Positions 1-11,590 of a stretch of 64,000 bases of DNA are shown here, one piece after another (within the stretch, counting starts at the first letter, position 1; every line of letters starts with the position of its first letter). Below the pieces are notes generated by a model. It saw only the letters and a program-made list of their open reading frames with translations, made no database searches and was not told the origin of the DNA. Location of the stretch: NCBI RefSeq assembly GCF_036370855.1, contig NC_088111.1, positions 18,449,501 to 18,513,500 of the forward strand. Reading direction: 5' to 3'. A program made the position numbers and the translations under genes. The DNA is from Dromaius novaehollandiae (taxonomy: Eukaryota; Chordata; Aves; Casuariiformes; Dromaiidae).

Positions 1-3000
1 GAGGAATATCCTGAATATTTTCTGCAGTGTCTTCCTAACCTGTTGCTAGCACACAAAAAAGTTTTTTTTTTCTCACAGCTACTTCAGTGAAACTGAGTTG
101 ATTTTTCATTTACAGAAAATTAAAAGGCATTTCCATTTATTTATTTTTAATGTTTCTGATTTTGAGATAAGAGCAGACTTGCTTTTTGCTGCCTAGAATT
201 TACAATTGTTCCCTTTTGCTTAACCTAAGAGTCACAATGTCCTAAGTGCTTTGAGCAGAGCAGAGAAAGGTAAAGACACAAGCTGACTCTCTGCTTTCCC
301 GCTGCTCTTCTCCAATACAAAGTGCACCAGGTTTGGAGGTGACAGCATGGGGGTGGAGAGGATGGACTCTCCGACAGGTAAGAAGTAAAACATCGCCCAG
401 AGTTAAGTTAGCACTGATTGGCAACAGGGAAAGGACTTTATGGGGAAAAAAATAGTTGGAGACTCTTACTTTAGGTCCAAAACATAGAAAATTGGGTTCT
501 CAGAAGAAAAATGAAAGGCAGTATTAACAAAAAATTGTTCATGTTTGAGCTTTTAGGTGAAGAACAGCTGATTCTTGATTAAAGAACCCAGGTTTAAGGA
601 TGCCAGCACTTTAAAATTGCCAAACTCTAACTTATTTCTAAAACTTTGATTCTGAATTTTAGAATTTTTAAAATTTAGGGTTTCTAGTGAATGCCACATC
701 CGGATCCTGCATTAAAAAAAAAATGTTGAAGGTGAGCAGTCACTACTGATCTCTATTTTCCCATGTTGCAGAGCACTGAGAGACTACGAATGCCTGAAGT
801 TGGTTATAATCTGATCAGCTTCCTGTGTGACTTGGGGATTTTTGCCAAATCTAAAGATTGTATCTGTTTTCTCACTGCTTTTGTGCTGCAGTCTTGTGTT
901 TTCTGAGTGGACGGGATGTGGGGAGAGGTTCTTGCCTCCCTATTCCTCGCCTTTACTAGACTAGAGCTCCTGTTTTTCACAGCAGCGTTTGAATCCTGTT
1001 ATTGCCAGGTCGTGGTTTCATATGTTTTCCTCACCATTTCAACTGCTCTGACTGCTGCTTGCCTCTGTCTGTATTTCCTAATGTAAAGAGGAATAGTGTA
1101 TTTGCCTTGGTATTTCAGTTCTGGTACCTTTGCCCAGTCACAGCTGCAGCTTTCTCCTTGTGTTATTGCTACGCTGCTTAACAGAAGCTAGAGGAGAGTA
1201 GCAGGCACGTCCAAATAGTTAAACTGAAGAAGTCTGTGGAAAAAAAACATTTTCATCTCACCAAAAAAGAAAAGTTTATTACCCTGAGTCTTAGCAAGAG
1301 TGCAAGAGCAGAGGAGAATAAGAAATACAGTCAAGTGAAGCTGGTAGGTAGAATCACCAAAGCAGCGTTGAAAAGGGTCCTGGTCCACCAAAGCATGCTC
1401 AGGCAGTGGAAATTGCCCGTGGAAAGGAAGCAGGATTACAGAAAGGGCGTGCTTCCTTCGTTCTCTAAGCTGGAGGCTTCTTGGTTTAAAGTTACGTTGT
1501 GGGGATGGTTGTTATTTGCAAAGGAATGTGGCCAAAAAAAAATAGTGAGTGATTCTGCTTACTTTCAGCAGTAGAAAACTTCAGAAATACAGGTTCGCCG
1601 TCCGTACCCGCGAGTCTTGAACAGGTGGGATTCTTAGCGTAGAGAGCTCACTGGTGATGTGTATGTGGTTCCTTTTTTCGGTTAAAGATTGTATTTAGTT
1701 AAATGTTATGAAACATCTAGAAATGCATCAACTATTAATTGATACAACTTTCTCAGTTGCTGAAGATGTCACAGGGATGGTGTGACTGTAAAAAGACGGT
1801 TATTTTCAACCGGCAGGAAGAACAGCCGATGCTAAAGATGCAAGAATCCCGTGGTACTATACAGCAGTGAGCTGTAGTACTTCAGCCTTGATGCCCAGGC
1901 AGCCAGGGAGACCCAGTCTGGGGCTCAGATTAATTCTGAGACTCAGTTAATTATACGTGGAGCATGAGAATTGTTCAGAGAACGTGTTCAGGAAAGTCAT
2001 TTATTCCAAGAAATGCTTTTTTTTCTTCTTTACAATCTCTGTGTAGGCCGTAACAGTCACTGTTTGCATTTTCAGGGGGACAACTTTTAAGGGAAAAAAA
2101 ACTGAATTACTATTCATTGTTACTGAGAATATACATAACAGCCAGTGGCTGTAGAATTTTGTGAAGTCTGATAAATAAGTTGGAAACTATAACCATTGAA
2201 CATTAATTCCTGCAGGCAAACTGTAGTCCTCTAGGTATTTAGTTTGAGTGGTCCAGTGGTCTGAAGATTTTCTGTCAGGCTGTGAAATCGTTAATCATTT
2301 TCTGCTAAAATGTACGGTAAAGGAAACTTGAGAGGCAGAATACCCAGGCCTGCCTGTAAAAATGCGGGGTGACCAGCGTGGGATATAGTGTAATGACTTT
2401 TTTCTTTCTCCCTGTGCAAGCATACACAGCCCAAGAAATACGCTCTACAATAACACAAATGCTTCCAGGTCAGGAATCAGGCATGAGGAAACTGTACTGC
2501 ACTAATACATTGGCATAGTTGAAATCAGTTCAGTTGATTTTTAACTATCAATTTGAAAATTTAGACATTTCCATGTGCAAAGCTACCATTGTGTTGTCCC
2601 CTGAAACTTGATACTTGTCTTGAAAGTAGTACGAGGTCTGTTAATCTGGTGGCAAAGTATGGGACGAGCATGTAATGCCATGCAAGACACTGAATTCAGT
2701 GAAATCACTGAGTAAAAAGAGAAGGTGACGATGAAACGAGATGGCAGGTTGTTTTGAAGACTGGTCTTGAATTTCCAGGTATGAGGTCTTTGCATGGCTG
2801 AAGTGCCGGGAAGTTTATCGGGTATGAAACGGAGCCTCTATTTCCCAGTAGGCTTAAGAATTCACTATTTTCTGTGGTAGGATGAGGGAGCCTTAAAATG
2901 GACAAATATATTTTAAGTCTGCTTTAATCCTACCCTCTGAACTCTGCATTCTGAGTGGTAAGAAGGAGTTATTTTGTCAGTGAAGATCAGACCCCAGGAG

Positions 3001-5000
3001 CTTATTATCTTTTTCTTCTTTGAGTTTGTTTAAAATCAAATGTCAGACTCTGTGGAGGCTCAAGCAGAAGCTGAAATAGATGTGAAACATGTCTTGTTTT
3101 AACAGCCCGTGAGGCTGCAGGAATGAGTTTGGAGGTGCATTATATACATGGAGAGAAACGAGTGTAAAACTGGCAGAAAAAGTGATGGAAGTTTTCCATA
3201 TAAAGCCATATTTTTAAGTCTTTACCAGAGGAGTTAAATTTTGTCTTCAACTGAGTTAACTAGCTATGGGACATGAATACAACCGTTTGCTGCTCCTGTT
3301 GGAGAGCTAACAGCAGGCTTTGAGAAAAGGGATTATTCTGGAAGAAATCGATTGCTAGAAGAAATTTAAAGCTTTTTTCCTAGCTCCTTACCGTAGCTGC
3401 TAACCGTTAGTGTGTTTGCCTACTGGAGCGGCCTCAGCCCAGCATGGTGGGGAGCAGAAGGCCGGCGCCGTGCGTCGTCGCACGGGCCAGCCCAGCTGCG
3501 GTACGCTGAACGTCCTCCTCAGCAGCTGATTCACCTGCCCGTCTCCGAGCTGCGAAGCAGGGCAAAGGAAGCAGTCATTTGCGTTTTACTATTATAGGAA
3601 GAGACCTTAAGGCTGCTGCGTCTGGTTTTTGCATTTTAGCCTTCAGTTGCTTTTGTATGTGTTTTATTCTGTTCTTGCACTATTTCTTGACTCGCTGTAG
3701 CAACACGTATTTTGATCTTGCAATGTTCAGTGAATCTTAAGAACTGCAAAGAGGGTGACAGCATGGGAACAGTTATTAAAATTATAATCTTCAGCTCTTT
3801 AATCAGTGCTGCTCTAATTGGTTTGTCATTTATAGCTAACATTAGCAATTACATGCAGTGGAAGTCAAAGCTGAGCATCCAGCAAGCGATCGGTGCCAGA
3901 GCTGTGGTTTGTGCGTGTCTGTAATTTGAGCATTTCAAGAATCATAATTCAGGTGATGTCAAAGCAAACTCTCTAATGTACTTTTGTTTTCTCCCTTAGT
4001 TATTAATATGTTCACTTATTTCTAAATTAATATATTGGCTACATATTAGTTTGCAATTCAGAGAGTTTTTATCAATTCTTTGAGAAAGAGAGAAGCTCAG
4101 GGGAGAAAAAAAAGGCTGTGTGTGGTGCAGGAAGAGCAAGCGTGTGCGTGCTTGTGTGCATGCGCGCCTGTTCCTGGGTATGCCCCTACGGGAGGTGGTT
4201 GCCCCGCTGAAACTTTCAAACACCCTTGAAACTTTGCCTTTGATTTCACTTGTAATTTATTTATAATGTTAGCTCTATAGCTCCATCTTGCAGTTGCCTG
4301 CTAGCAATTTGTCCAGAGGAGGAGTTTTTGCAATATTGCAGTGATCTGTTCCATATCGTTGTCCGAAACGGGGTTCAGCCACCACGCAGGTACTGAGACA
4401 CTCATACCACCACCGCCGTACTTTTTTTGTCTGTCTTGTGTGTACAGTTGCTAGAGTAACCTTCCCCCTAGTTTAACCTCCTAAATTGTTACTCCTAGTT
4501 TCCTGAGGCCATGCTGATAAACCTATGCTGAGACAGGGGCTTGCACCCTATTGCGAGTACAGCTTTAAACTTCCAGAGTAATAAACTCTTCAAAGCCAAG
4601 AGCCTTAACTAGTGCTGACATCTGTCTAGGGACAAAACGCAGCTGCAAGTACGTGCTGAATGTCTGGGAATCTGTATGCTAAATCGCGGATGCCTCCCAT
4701 TTAGGAGGAGGTAGTCACAGTATCCAAAGATGATACGGACCTTGGCCACGCTCACTGAATTAACAAGGAACGTGTAGAAACGTGCCCCCCCCTTGGGCTC
4801 TCAGGAAAGTCATCTAACTCCTACAGGGCTGGTATGGTTTTCTTTTGTATTGGATTTATCTTACAAGCTCCTTCTTCCCTTGAGTCAGTATTTTTAACTT
4901 AGCATAAAGTTGTATATAGGTCGGTGAGGACTGGATGCTTCCTTCTCCACCCCGTCTCTTTTCAGTCCTGCTGCATTAAGAGAAGGAGAAGGCAACGCTA
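1..5000. other. Intergenic, AT-rich, no gene recognised
   Basis: No open frame here looks like a conserved protein. The longest, 112 codons at 1236-1574 on the + strand, has a lysine-rich composition and no recognisable domain. The DNA is AT-rich, with short poly-T and poly-A runs. One CpG-rich islet lies at about 3430-3550, and an AATAAA motif occurs near 4580. In mammals the gene upstream of CREBBP is ADCY9 in the same orientation, so this stretch could be ADCY9 3'UTR or flank. I see no ADCY9 coding sequence that would settle this. Confidence 0.5.
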
Positions 5001-5009
5001 TAAATGACA

Positions 5010-5320
5010 AAGCGTCGTTACATGGGAACTGCGGGGAGGCGGAGGGCGTTTAGCCCCCCTCGGGGTGCAGGCGGGCGGCTCGCGGCAGGGCGAGGAGGCC
5101 GGGCAGCCGCCGGGGCCGCGGTCCTGCGTGCAGGGAGGCCTCGCGGCGCCCGGGCTTTACTCGCCGTCGCGGTGCAGATGCGGTGCCCCTCTCAGCCGAC
5201 GAGACTGCGGGTGTTTACGGAGAGAATGAACGGCTGCGATACACGCGCGGGGCAGCGTCCCTGTGTCCCGACGGGCTGAGACAATTCCCAGTCGCTCACG
5301 AAGCGCGACTTCGTTGCACG
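5010..5320. promoter_or_regulatory. Small CpG island, no gene attached
   Basis: A sharply bounded GC- and CpG-rich block of about 300 bp sits between AT-rich flanks. It contains many CG dinucleotides (for example GCCGCCGGGGCCGCGG). It also covers a short open frame of 91 codons that I regard as a by-product of base composition. It could be a minor promoter, an enhancer or an orphan CpG island. No core promoter element is obvious. Confidence 0.5.
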
Positions 5321-8100
5321 GCTTCGTAAGTACGTCTTCCCTCTTCGCCTCTTGGTTCCGTTTTACCTTTTCCTACAAGGAAATTTCAGCTGGATATTAA
5401 AAACATGCACTAGAAATTCAGACACTGCTGTTGAACCGCGCCGAAGCCGTGTGGTGGGGTTGGGCTTAGTTTGGGGTTTTTCATACCTTCGTTTATGCAG
5501 TATTACACATATATATGACACTATATAAGCAATTGCTGTGTGCAAAGAGCTGTGGTGCCTGGTTGGAGTGTTACCTGATTGCAAGCAGCCTGTGAGCAGT
5601 TCTTTTTGGACGTGAGAATCTCGAATCAGAGTTTGCTTTTGTTTAACAAATAGTTGCAAGTTTGGCAAGGACGCGACTTGTGCTCTACTTGGCAGCGTCG
5701 CAGCCCTGGAAGCTGGTGGAGACTCCAGGCCGTTACCTGCTTCCCTTGCGAGCTGCCTCGCCAGTGTTACCCGAGACTCTCCAGCACCGCCTGTCCGTGC
5801 AGGAGCACGCGTGGAAATTGTGCAGAAAGTGTTAAACATTAATTGAGAACAGTTAAAGAAGAAGGAGGGGGAAAAAAGGAGAATGAACATGTTTTAAAGT
5901 AGCCAGGTTAGCTGGAAATTGTTTCTTCGTGCTGTCTTTGGTTTCTTTTCCTTTCCAGCCCCAGCAAACCCCACAGTCACAGTACGCTCTCCCCTCCCTT
6001 TCTGCAAAAGGACAGAAACGGCCTGTTTACAAACACTTACACGGGGAAGTTGGGAACTTCTGCCAGGTTACTTTTGCTAGGGGGGACGGGGCTTCCTTTC
6101 GGCAACTTAACTGTAAATATTCTGCGTATGCTTTGTTGACAAAACAGAAATGGAAGAAAGTTGTATCTGTGAAATATTAAGCTATATATGTATATAGATA
6201 AAATGCATATTATCTTTGACTCGTTACTACGGATCTGTAATCAATTGTATATTAAACTGTTTTACTGTATCGCAGATCATTTCACGCTATCTTAGATGTA
6301 GAAAAGCTGAGAAAGTAATTCACAATACAGTATGTCAACTTAAAATTTGTTTGCTTTTTTATTTTTGCTTCAGCCCAGCGTCAGGTGGAATCTTGTGCCG
6401 TTTGCCCACTGTTTCGAAGAGTCATAGTTTGGAACATACGCTTTTGAATCCTTTATTTTGGATCTGGCTTTTTACAATGTTTCTTTGAGAAATCAGGAAA
6501 CCACTAGGTTCATTTTTGATCAGGCATATATCTTAAGTACTAAAGGAATTGTAAACCAGAACATAGACCTGCTGCCCCTTTGGTTGGTGGTAGATGACCT
6601 CCGTGTTCTCGATAGTGGTTTAAAAAAAAATCCTGCTTTTTGCTCATCTTAATACTGCTTTAAAGGCCTTTGGGAATGTGCTCTGCAGCAGCCCGAGTGA
6701 CAGCGTTACCGAAGCCATCGCGCCCTCCCTGCTGAGCTGTGGGGAGAGATTCAGCTGCGGGCCAGAGTTGGGGGGCCGGCTTTTCCATGCCAGGAGGTTG
6801 CTTTGGCTGAAGTTGGATGTGAATTTAAAATAGTTGGTTTTTTTGTTTTTGTTTTTTTTTAGCAGACAGTGTGGATGTTTTATTCCGGAATACCAGCACC
6901 TTATTCAAATTATTTTAATCTGCTTTGAAAGTGGAATAAATTAATTCAGTGTGACATTCTTATTCTGGAGTAAGAGAAATAGCTTAGCAGGAATAACTGT
7001 CTGGGAAGACAGGCCTCCTTAGCGTTTGCAGGGTCCGAGTTTGTCCAGCAGGAAGAGCTAAGCGTGGTGGGCAGCTCTAGGTGGGTCAGCAGCAGAAGCT
7101 CTCTCTCTCTGTCCGTCTCTCTTGCCCAGACAACACCACACGACACCACCTTCCTCTCTCAGGGTCTCCTTCCTCCCGCTGTATTTTCCTTGGGTTTCAC
7201 TGGGAGCAGAATACATTAAATTTGACAGAGCGAAGGACCGTTCTGCGCCCTTGCAAAACAAGATTCTGACCTAGAAGATTTGAAGGTTTCTCCTGGATTC
7301 GCTGCTCACTTCCTCGACACCAGGCGCTGCATCCCATCCTTCTGCCGGCTCATGACCATAGATACCTACAGCCATCATGTCCTTGAATCAATAAACCCTT
7401 TTCCTGCTTTTTCTGCTAATGAGGGGGCCGTGCTGTCATGAACGGTGGTGGGACAGCCACGTCCTGGTGGCTTGGGTTCACTTCCCGCTGCCGTGCTTGT
7501 GGGTTGCAGCAGACGTCCCGCTAAGAGCTTGGTCCTCCTGCAGTCACCGAGAGGTGAAGTCTGATATTTTTGAGGGTGCTGCGTTTCTGCTTTCCCCCAT
7601 ATTTTTAGATTTTTCCAAAGACAAGGTAAGTATCGGAGCACATGTATAACGCACCCATGGTGCCATTTGCTCTACAGCCAACCAATAGCCAGCAGATACC
7701 ACCATATTATTCAGTGACAACCCAGGACTTTATACCAATACATGTGTTTAAGCAAGGCTCCAGTGTTCCTGGGTGTTGGCCTTCTCTTGTAGAGGAAAAC
7801 TGTTCAAATGTTATCCAACCGTTTTTCTATTGTAGATCGTGGTGATTGTGAACTGCCAGGGGATATTTTTTAATAAATCTTACACAGGTGTTTCAAATAA
7901 ATCCAGTCTTCCTCTTTTCCTTTTCAGTTACATTGTTTCTTCTCCCAGAGTAATCCCATTTTAAAGTTTCTGGTCTTTCTATACTTAAGTTCATGGTGAA
8001 GCATGACATGGACATGTTTGAAAACCTTGGCTTCCTATGTTTGCTTCATTTATTGGGGAGACTGTGGATGGGAAAAGCCCAAAGATTTTCAGCCCTGTAA
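5321..8100. other. Intergenic, no gene recognised; AT-rich block near 6100-6320
   Basis: No coding frame is convincing. The part around 6100-6320 is conspicuously AT-rich and has a 3'UTR-like texture: a TGTAAATATT-type stretch, a palindromic CTATATATGTATATAG, and ATTAAA and AATTGTATATTAAA motifs. AATAAA hexamers follow near 6934, 7390, 7872 and 7896. Candidate polyadenylation signals alone do not show a transcript. A + strand 3'UTR of an upstream gene is the simplest idea if any transcript exists. Confidence 0.4.
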
Positions 8101-11100
8101 TCTCAGAGATGTATTTTGGAGCAGTTCCTGCAGGGCCCCCAGTGTCTGCCGCCTGCAGCCACCGGTGCGACCTGGTCCGCCAGGCAGAGGTGGGCACGGA
8201 GGAGCTCCGGGATGGACCTGGTGGCTCAATGCCTTTTCTCCCTTCCTGGCGGTGTGGGGACAACTCCATGTTGCGGTCTGGGAAAGCACTGCAGGAGCTG
8301 TTGCTCTCGCTTCTTTTTGTTTCACGATGACAACAAATGCCAAGTTTGCCCCGGATGCCGGGAACATGAGTATTGACTCGTTCTTTGGCGTTCATAGCTG
8401 GGCGTGGAGGTCACAGGCTGCACATGCTGCCGGCTCTCCTGCTCGGGCTCGACTGTTTCTAGCGAGCCAGCATCAACTCTGGGGTCACGGAGAGGCAAGT
8501 TCGCAGGGCTGGGACCTTCTGCAGTAGCGCCCGGAGCAGTGTCGCCGTCGGGAGCACAGGTCAGCCCGGGGACCTGGCGGGTGGCTGCGCATCCCCTTTC
8601 GTACTAGCATCCATTTTCTAGGGCTTGCAGGCTGGAGGGTGATCCGGGAAGCTGTGCGAGAAGTGCGATGTGGCTGTACGGGATGATGTCCACTGTGCGG
8701 AAAAGCTGAGGGGTTTTGGTAGCCAGGGAGCTCCTCTTTGGCCTGCTGGGCTGCTCCCACTGGGTCTCGGCCACCGCAACCAGTAAAGCGGCAGCGGCAG
8801 CGTGTGGGCACCACGGTCCCTCCGCAGAGCCAGACTCGAGCAGTCCGAGGGGGCGAGCGAGGAGCAAGAGGATTAGAAACCCAGTTCCCTCAGAGCTGTG
8901 GCTGGTTGCTCTCCTCGTTGGGCTGCTCACGAAGATCTTACGGTCTCTCTGCCCTGGGGATGCCCAGCAGCCCCTGGTCCCGTGGGGGAATTCGGAGGAG
9001 AGCAGCACTCAGCCATCAGCCCCGCCGTGGCCCTCCGCCCACAGCAGGGCTCCCCGCGCCGAGGATTGGGTTTCATTTTCACTGCACTTTAAAAGATTTT
9101 TCTCTATCTCTGGGGTGAAATCTCCCTTCTTTGAAGAAGAATCCCCACCAGCACTTTCATAACATTTCAGTCCAGCTAAAGGCCTTTAAGCAATTTGTAT
9201 TCAATTAAGATTGCCACTTAATCACCAGTTAGTTGCATATTTCAGCGCAGCTTTGCCACATCACTTCGGGGAGCTGGGACCTGCCCCAGGCCCCGCTCGG
9301 CGGTGCCGCACGCGAGGCCCGCCGGGGCCCCGAGGCTCCGGGGGTTCGGCTGGCTTTTGTTCTCGCTTCTTAATCATTGTTTTGCTGCTGGTAACTACAT
9401 TTTGTTGCTTTGTGGTGTCGAGCGGCAATCCTCGTTTCACAGCTTTGCCGAGTTTATGGGAATTTAAGAACTGGATGCAAATGAACTTCATTAGCATGCT
9501 TAATTATCTTATAAACCTCACATCCATCTGTCCTGCATATGCTTTGTAGTCGAAGCTTTAAGACAAGCAACTGTGTTAAACGTGGCGTAGTGCGTCGGAG
9601 AGTGGGAGCCTTTGGCGAAAGCCAGGTTTTGCGTACGGAGTTACCTGTATGGTGGTTTATCCCAGAGAGCTGGGGGCGGCGGGGAGGCACCGGCTGCTCC
9701 CGTGACGGCGGCTGCCACCAGTCCTGGCAGGGTGGCAGATCCCCGTGCCCGGCCGAGGGGCGCAAGGAGGAGGAGGCAGCAAAAACCTGATGCGGAGGAA
9801 GGTTTGGGGCTCTCAGGGCTGCCCAGGAGGGACCGGGGCACTTGGAGCAAAATTCACCCGGTCGAAGAGGCGCCGAAGCCGGGGCCCGTGGGAAGGCAGC
9901 ACGTGCAGGCGACAGACACGGGGGGATCGAGGATGCGCACGGAGCATGGGTGCAGGGCGCTGTGCCAGCACGTGCCGGGGATGCTGGCGCAGAGCTTGGA
10001 GGTGAAAAGGGAAATAAAAGCTGCGGTGCTGGGCCGGTCACCTTCCCTTGTGGTGCCAGGGAGCAGGCAGCGCAGAGCCCGGGGGCCCCGCGAGCCCCCC
10101 GCGGGCGAGGTGCCCACCGCAACGGCACAGTGCATGGACCTGCAGCGGCTTTTCAGCATCGCAGCAGATGGGAGCCAGGTCCTTGCTGGCAGCGCCGTGT
10201 GCACGGCCAGGCTCAAAGCACCAGCGCCGATCCCCCTGTGGTGAGCACTACACCTTGCAGGTGGCAAAAACGGTGCAAAACTGTCCGTTTCCAGAAAGAG
10301 CTGGACGACCATGGGGAAGCTGGCGAACAGGGCTGAGAGCAAGGCCCGTGCAGCCCCGCAGCTGCAGAACGCTGTTAGACGCGAAACGCCATCTTCCAAA
10401 GGCCGTGTCCAAAGCGAGAGAGTGGAAAAGGTCGTGGAAATACACAGCAGGACAGGTGGGTCTTAGGAACGATTTGCTAAAAGCAAAAAAAAAAAAAAAG
10501 GACATAGAAATTTTTCCGATAGTTCAGATCTGGAGAGACGCTGGCAGGAGCCTCCTGGGCCAGCAGCTGGCTGATGTGCGAGAGGACGGGGCCGGGACGA
10601 TAAAGCCGAAACTCCCCCGCCGTGGGAGTTTGCTATAAAGCAGCTCTGGGCAGCCCCCAGGAAGGACCCGTCTTCAGGGCACCAGGTTGAAGGACCCGTC
10701 CCAAGCTGATGCATCTCCAAACAAGGGTTTTTTTTAATGGCAGATAGGATGCGGAGGACGCGGGTGGTTGCCATCAGGGCCACTGCCGAGCTCTGAGGCT
10801 GCGCTCAGCGCAGGGTCCCTCAGCTCTCGCACCCAGGAGGTGCCCTGCCGTCTCCCGCCGGGACCAGGGAGCGCAGGGGAAGCCTGAAGCTCTAGAAGCT
10901 CCAAGGTTTGCACCATTTCTGGAATAAAGCAGGGATATTCTGCATGTTTTCAAAAATGCTGCCGTGGCAATGCTTTGTGTAATTGCAACGAAAGGCAGCA
11001 TGAGGACTTCACGCTCCCTGCGGTACCGGGCGCTTCACCCCAAGAAGCTCCTGCGGCCATGCCAACCCATGCGTCCTCCCTAAAACATCCCGGGGTTGCC

Positions 11101-11590
11101 GGCAATGGGAAGAGCAAGGCTCGAGGCAGAGATTTTGCTGCATTCAAGTGCCCGATGGGACATTCTCCAAGCCCACGGCCAACTCGTGCCGCTGGTGGGA
11201 GACGCAGGGCGCTGCCTTCACGCCTGGAGGCCGAGGTGGGGATGGAGGACCTGGATGCTGCAGTCCTGCTGGGGAGCTGCATCTCGGTGGGGTTACAGGA
11301 GCAGGTCGTTATCCTGAATATTGGAATATCACAAGATAACGCAAATAACCCCCTAATTCTGTTTACAGCCTGTTTACAGCTCAAGATCCTGAACTTGTAT
11401 CCGCTGCTAGCGCGCAGTGCGTTTCACCATGGGACAGACGCGCTGCCGTCCCAGCACCGCCTGCCACGGGGAGCTGCAGGAGCTGCTTTTAGCCTTGGTT
11501 AATTTTAATTCACCATAAATAACAGTTTTGTTCAAAAATGCCATTAAAAGGATAAACCTTTACTTCCAGGCTGTCTTGCAAACCTGCAGA
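8100..11590. other. GC-rich intergenic DNA without a recognisable gene
   Basis: GC content rises and CpG becomes frequent, especially at 9240-9350 and 9600-10640. Many overlapping open frames of 80-220 codons occur in all six frames at once, which is what stop-poor GC-rich DNA gives by chance. None has a recognisable domain. A poly-A run of 15 lies at about 10484-10498. I found no tRNA, rRNA or mobile element here. Confidence 0.45.

Noticed and set aside
1..8100. ADCY9 coding exons
   Set aside because: ADCY9 is the expected neighbour by mammalian gene order, but no frame resembles a cyclase domain or its C-terminus. Only a possible 3'UTR remains.
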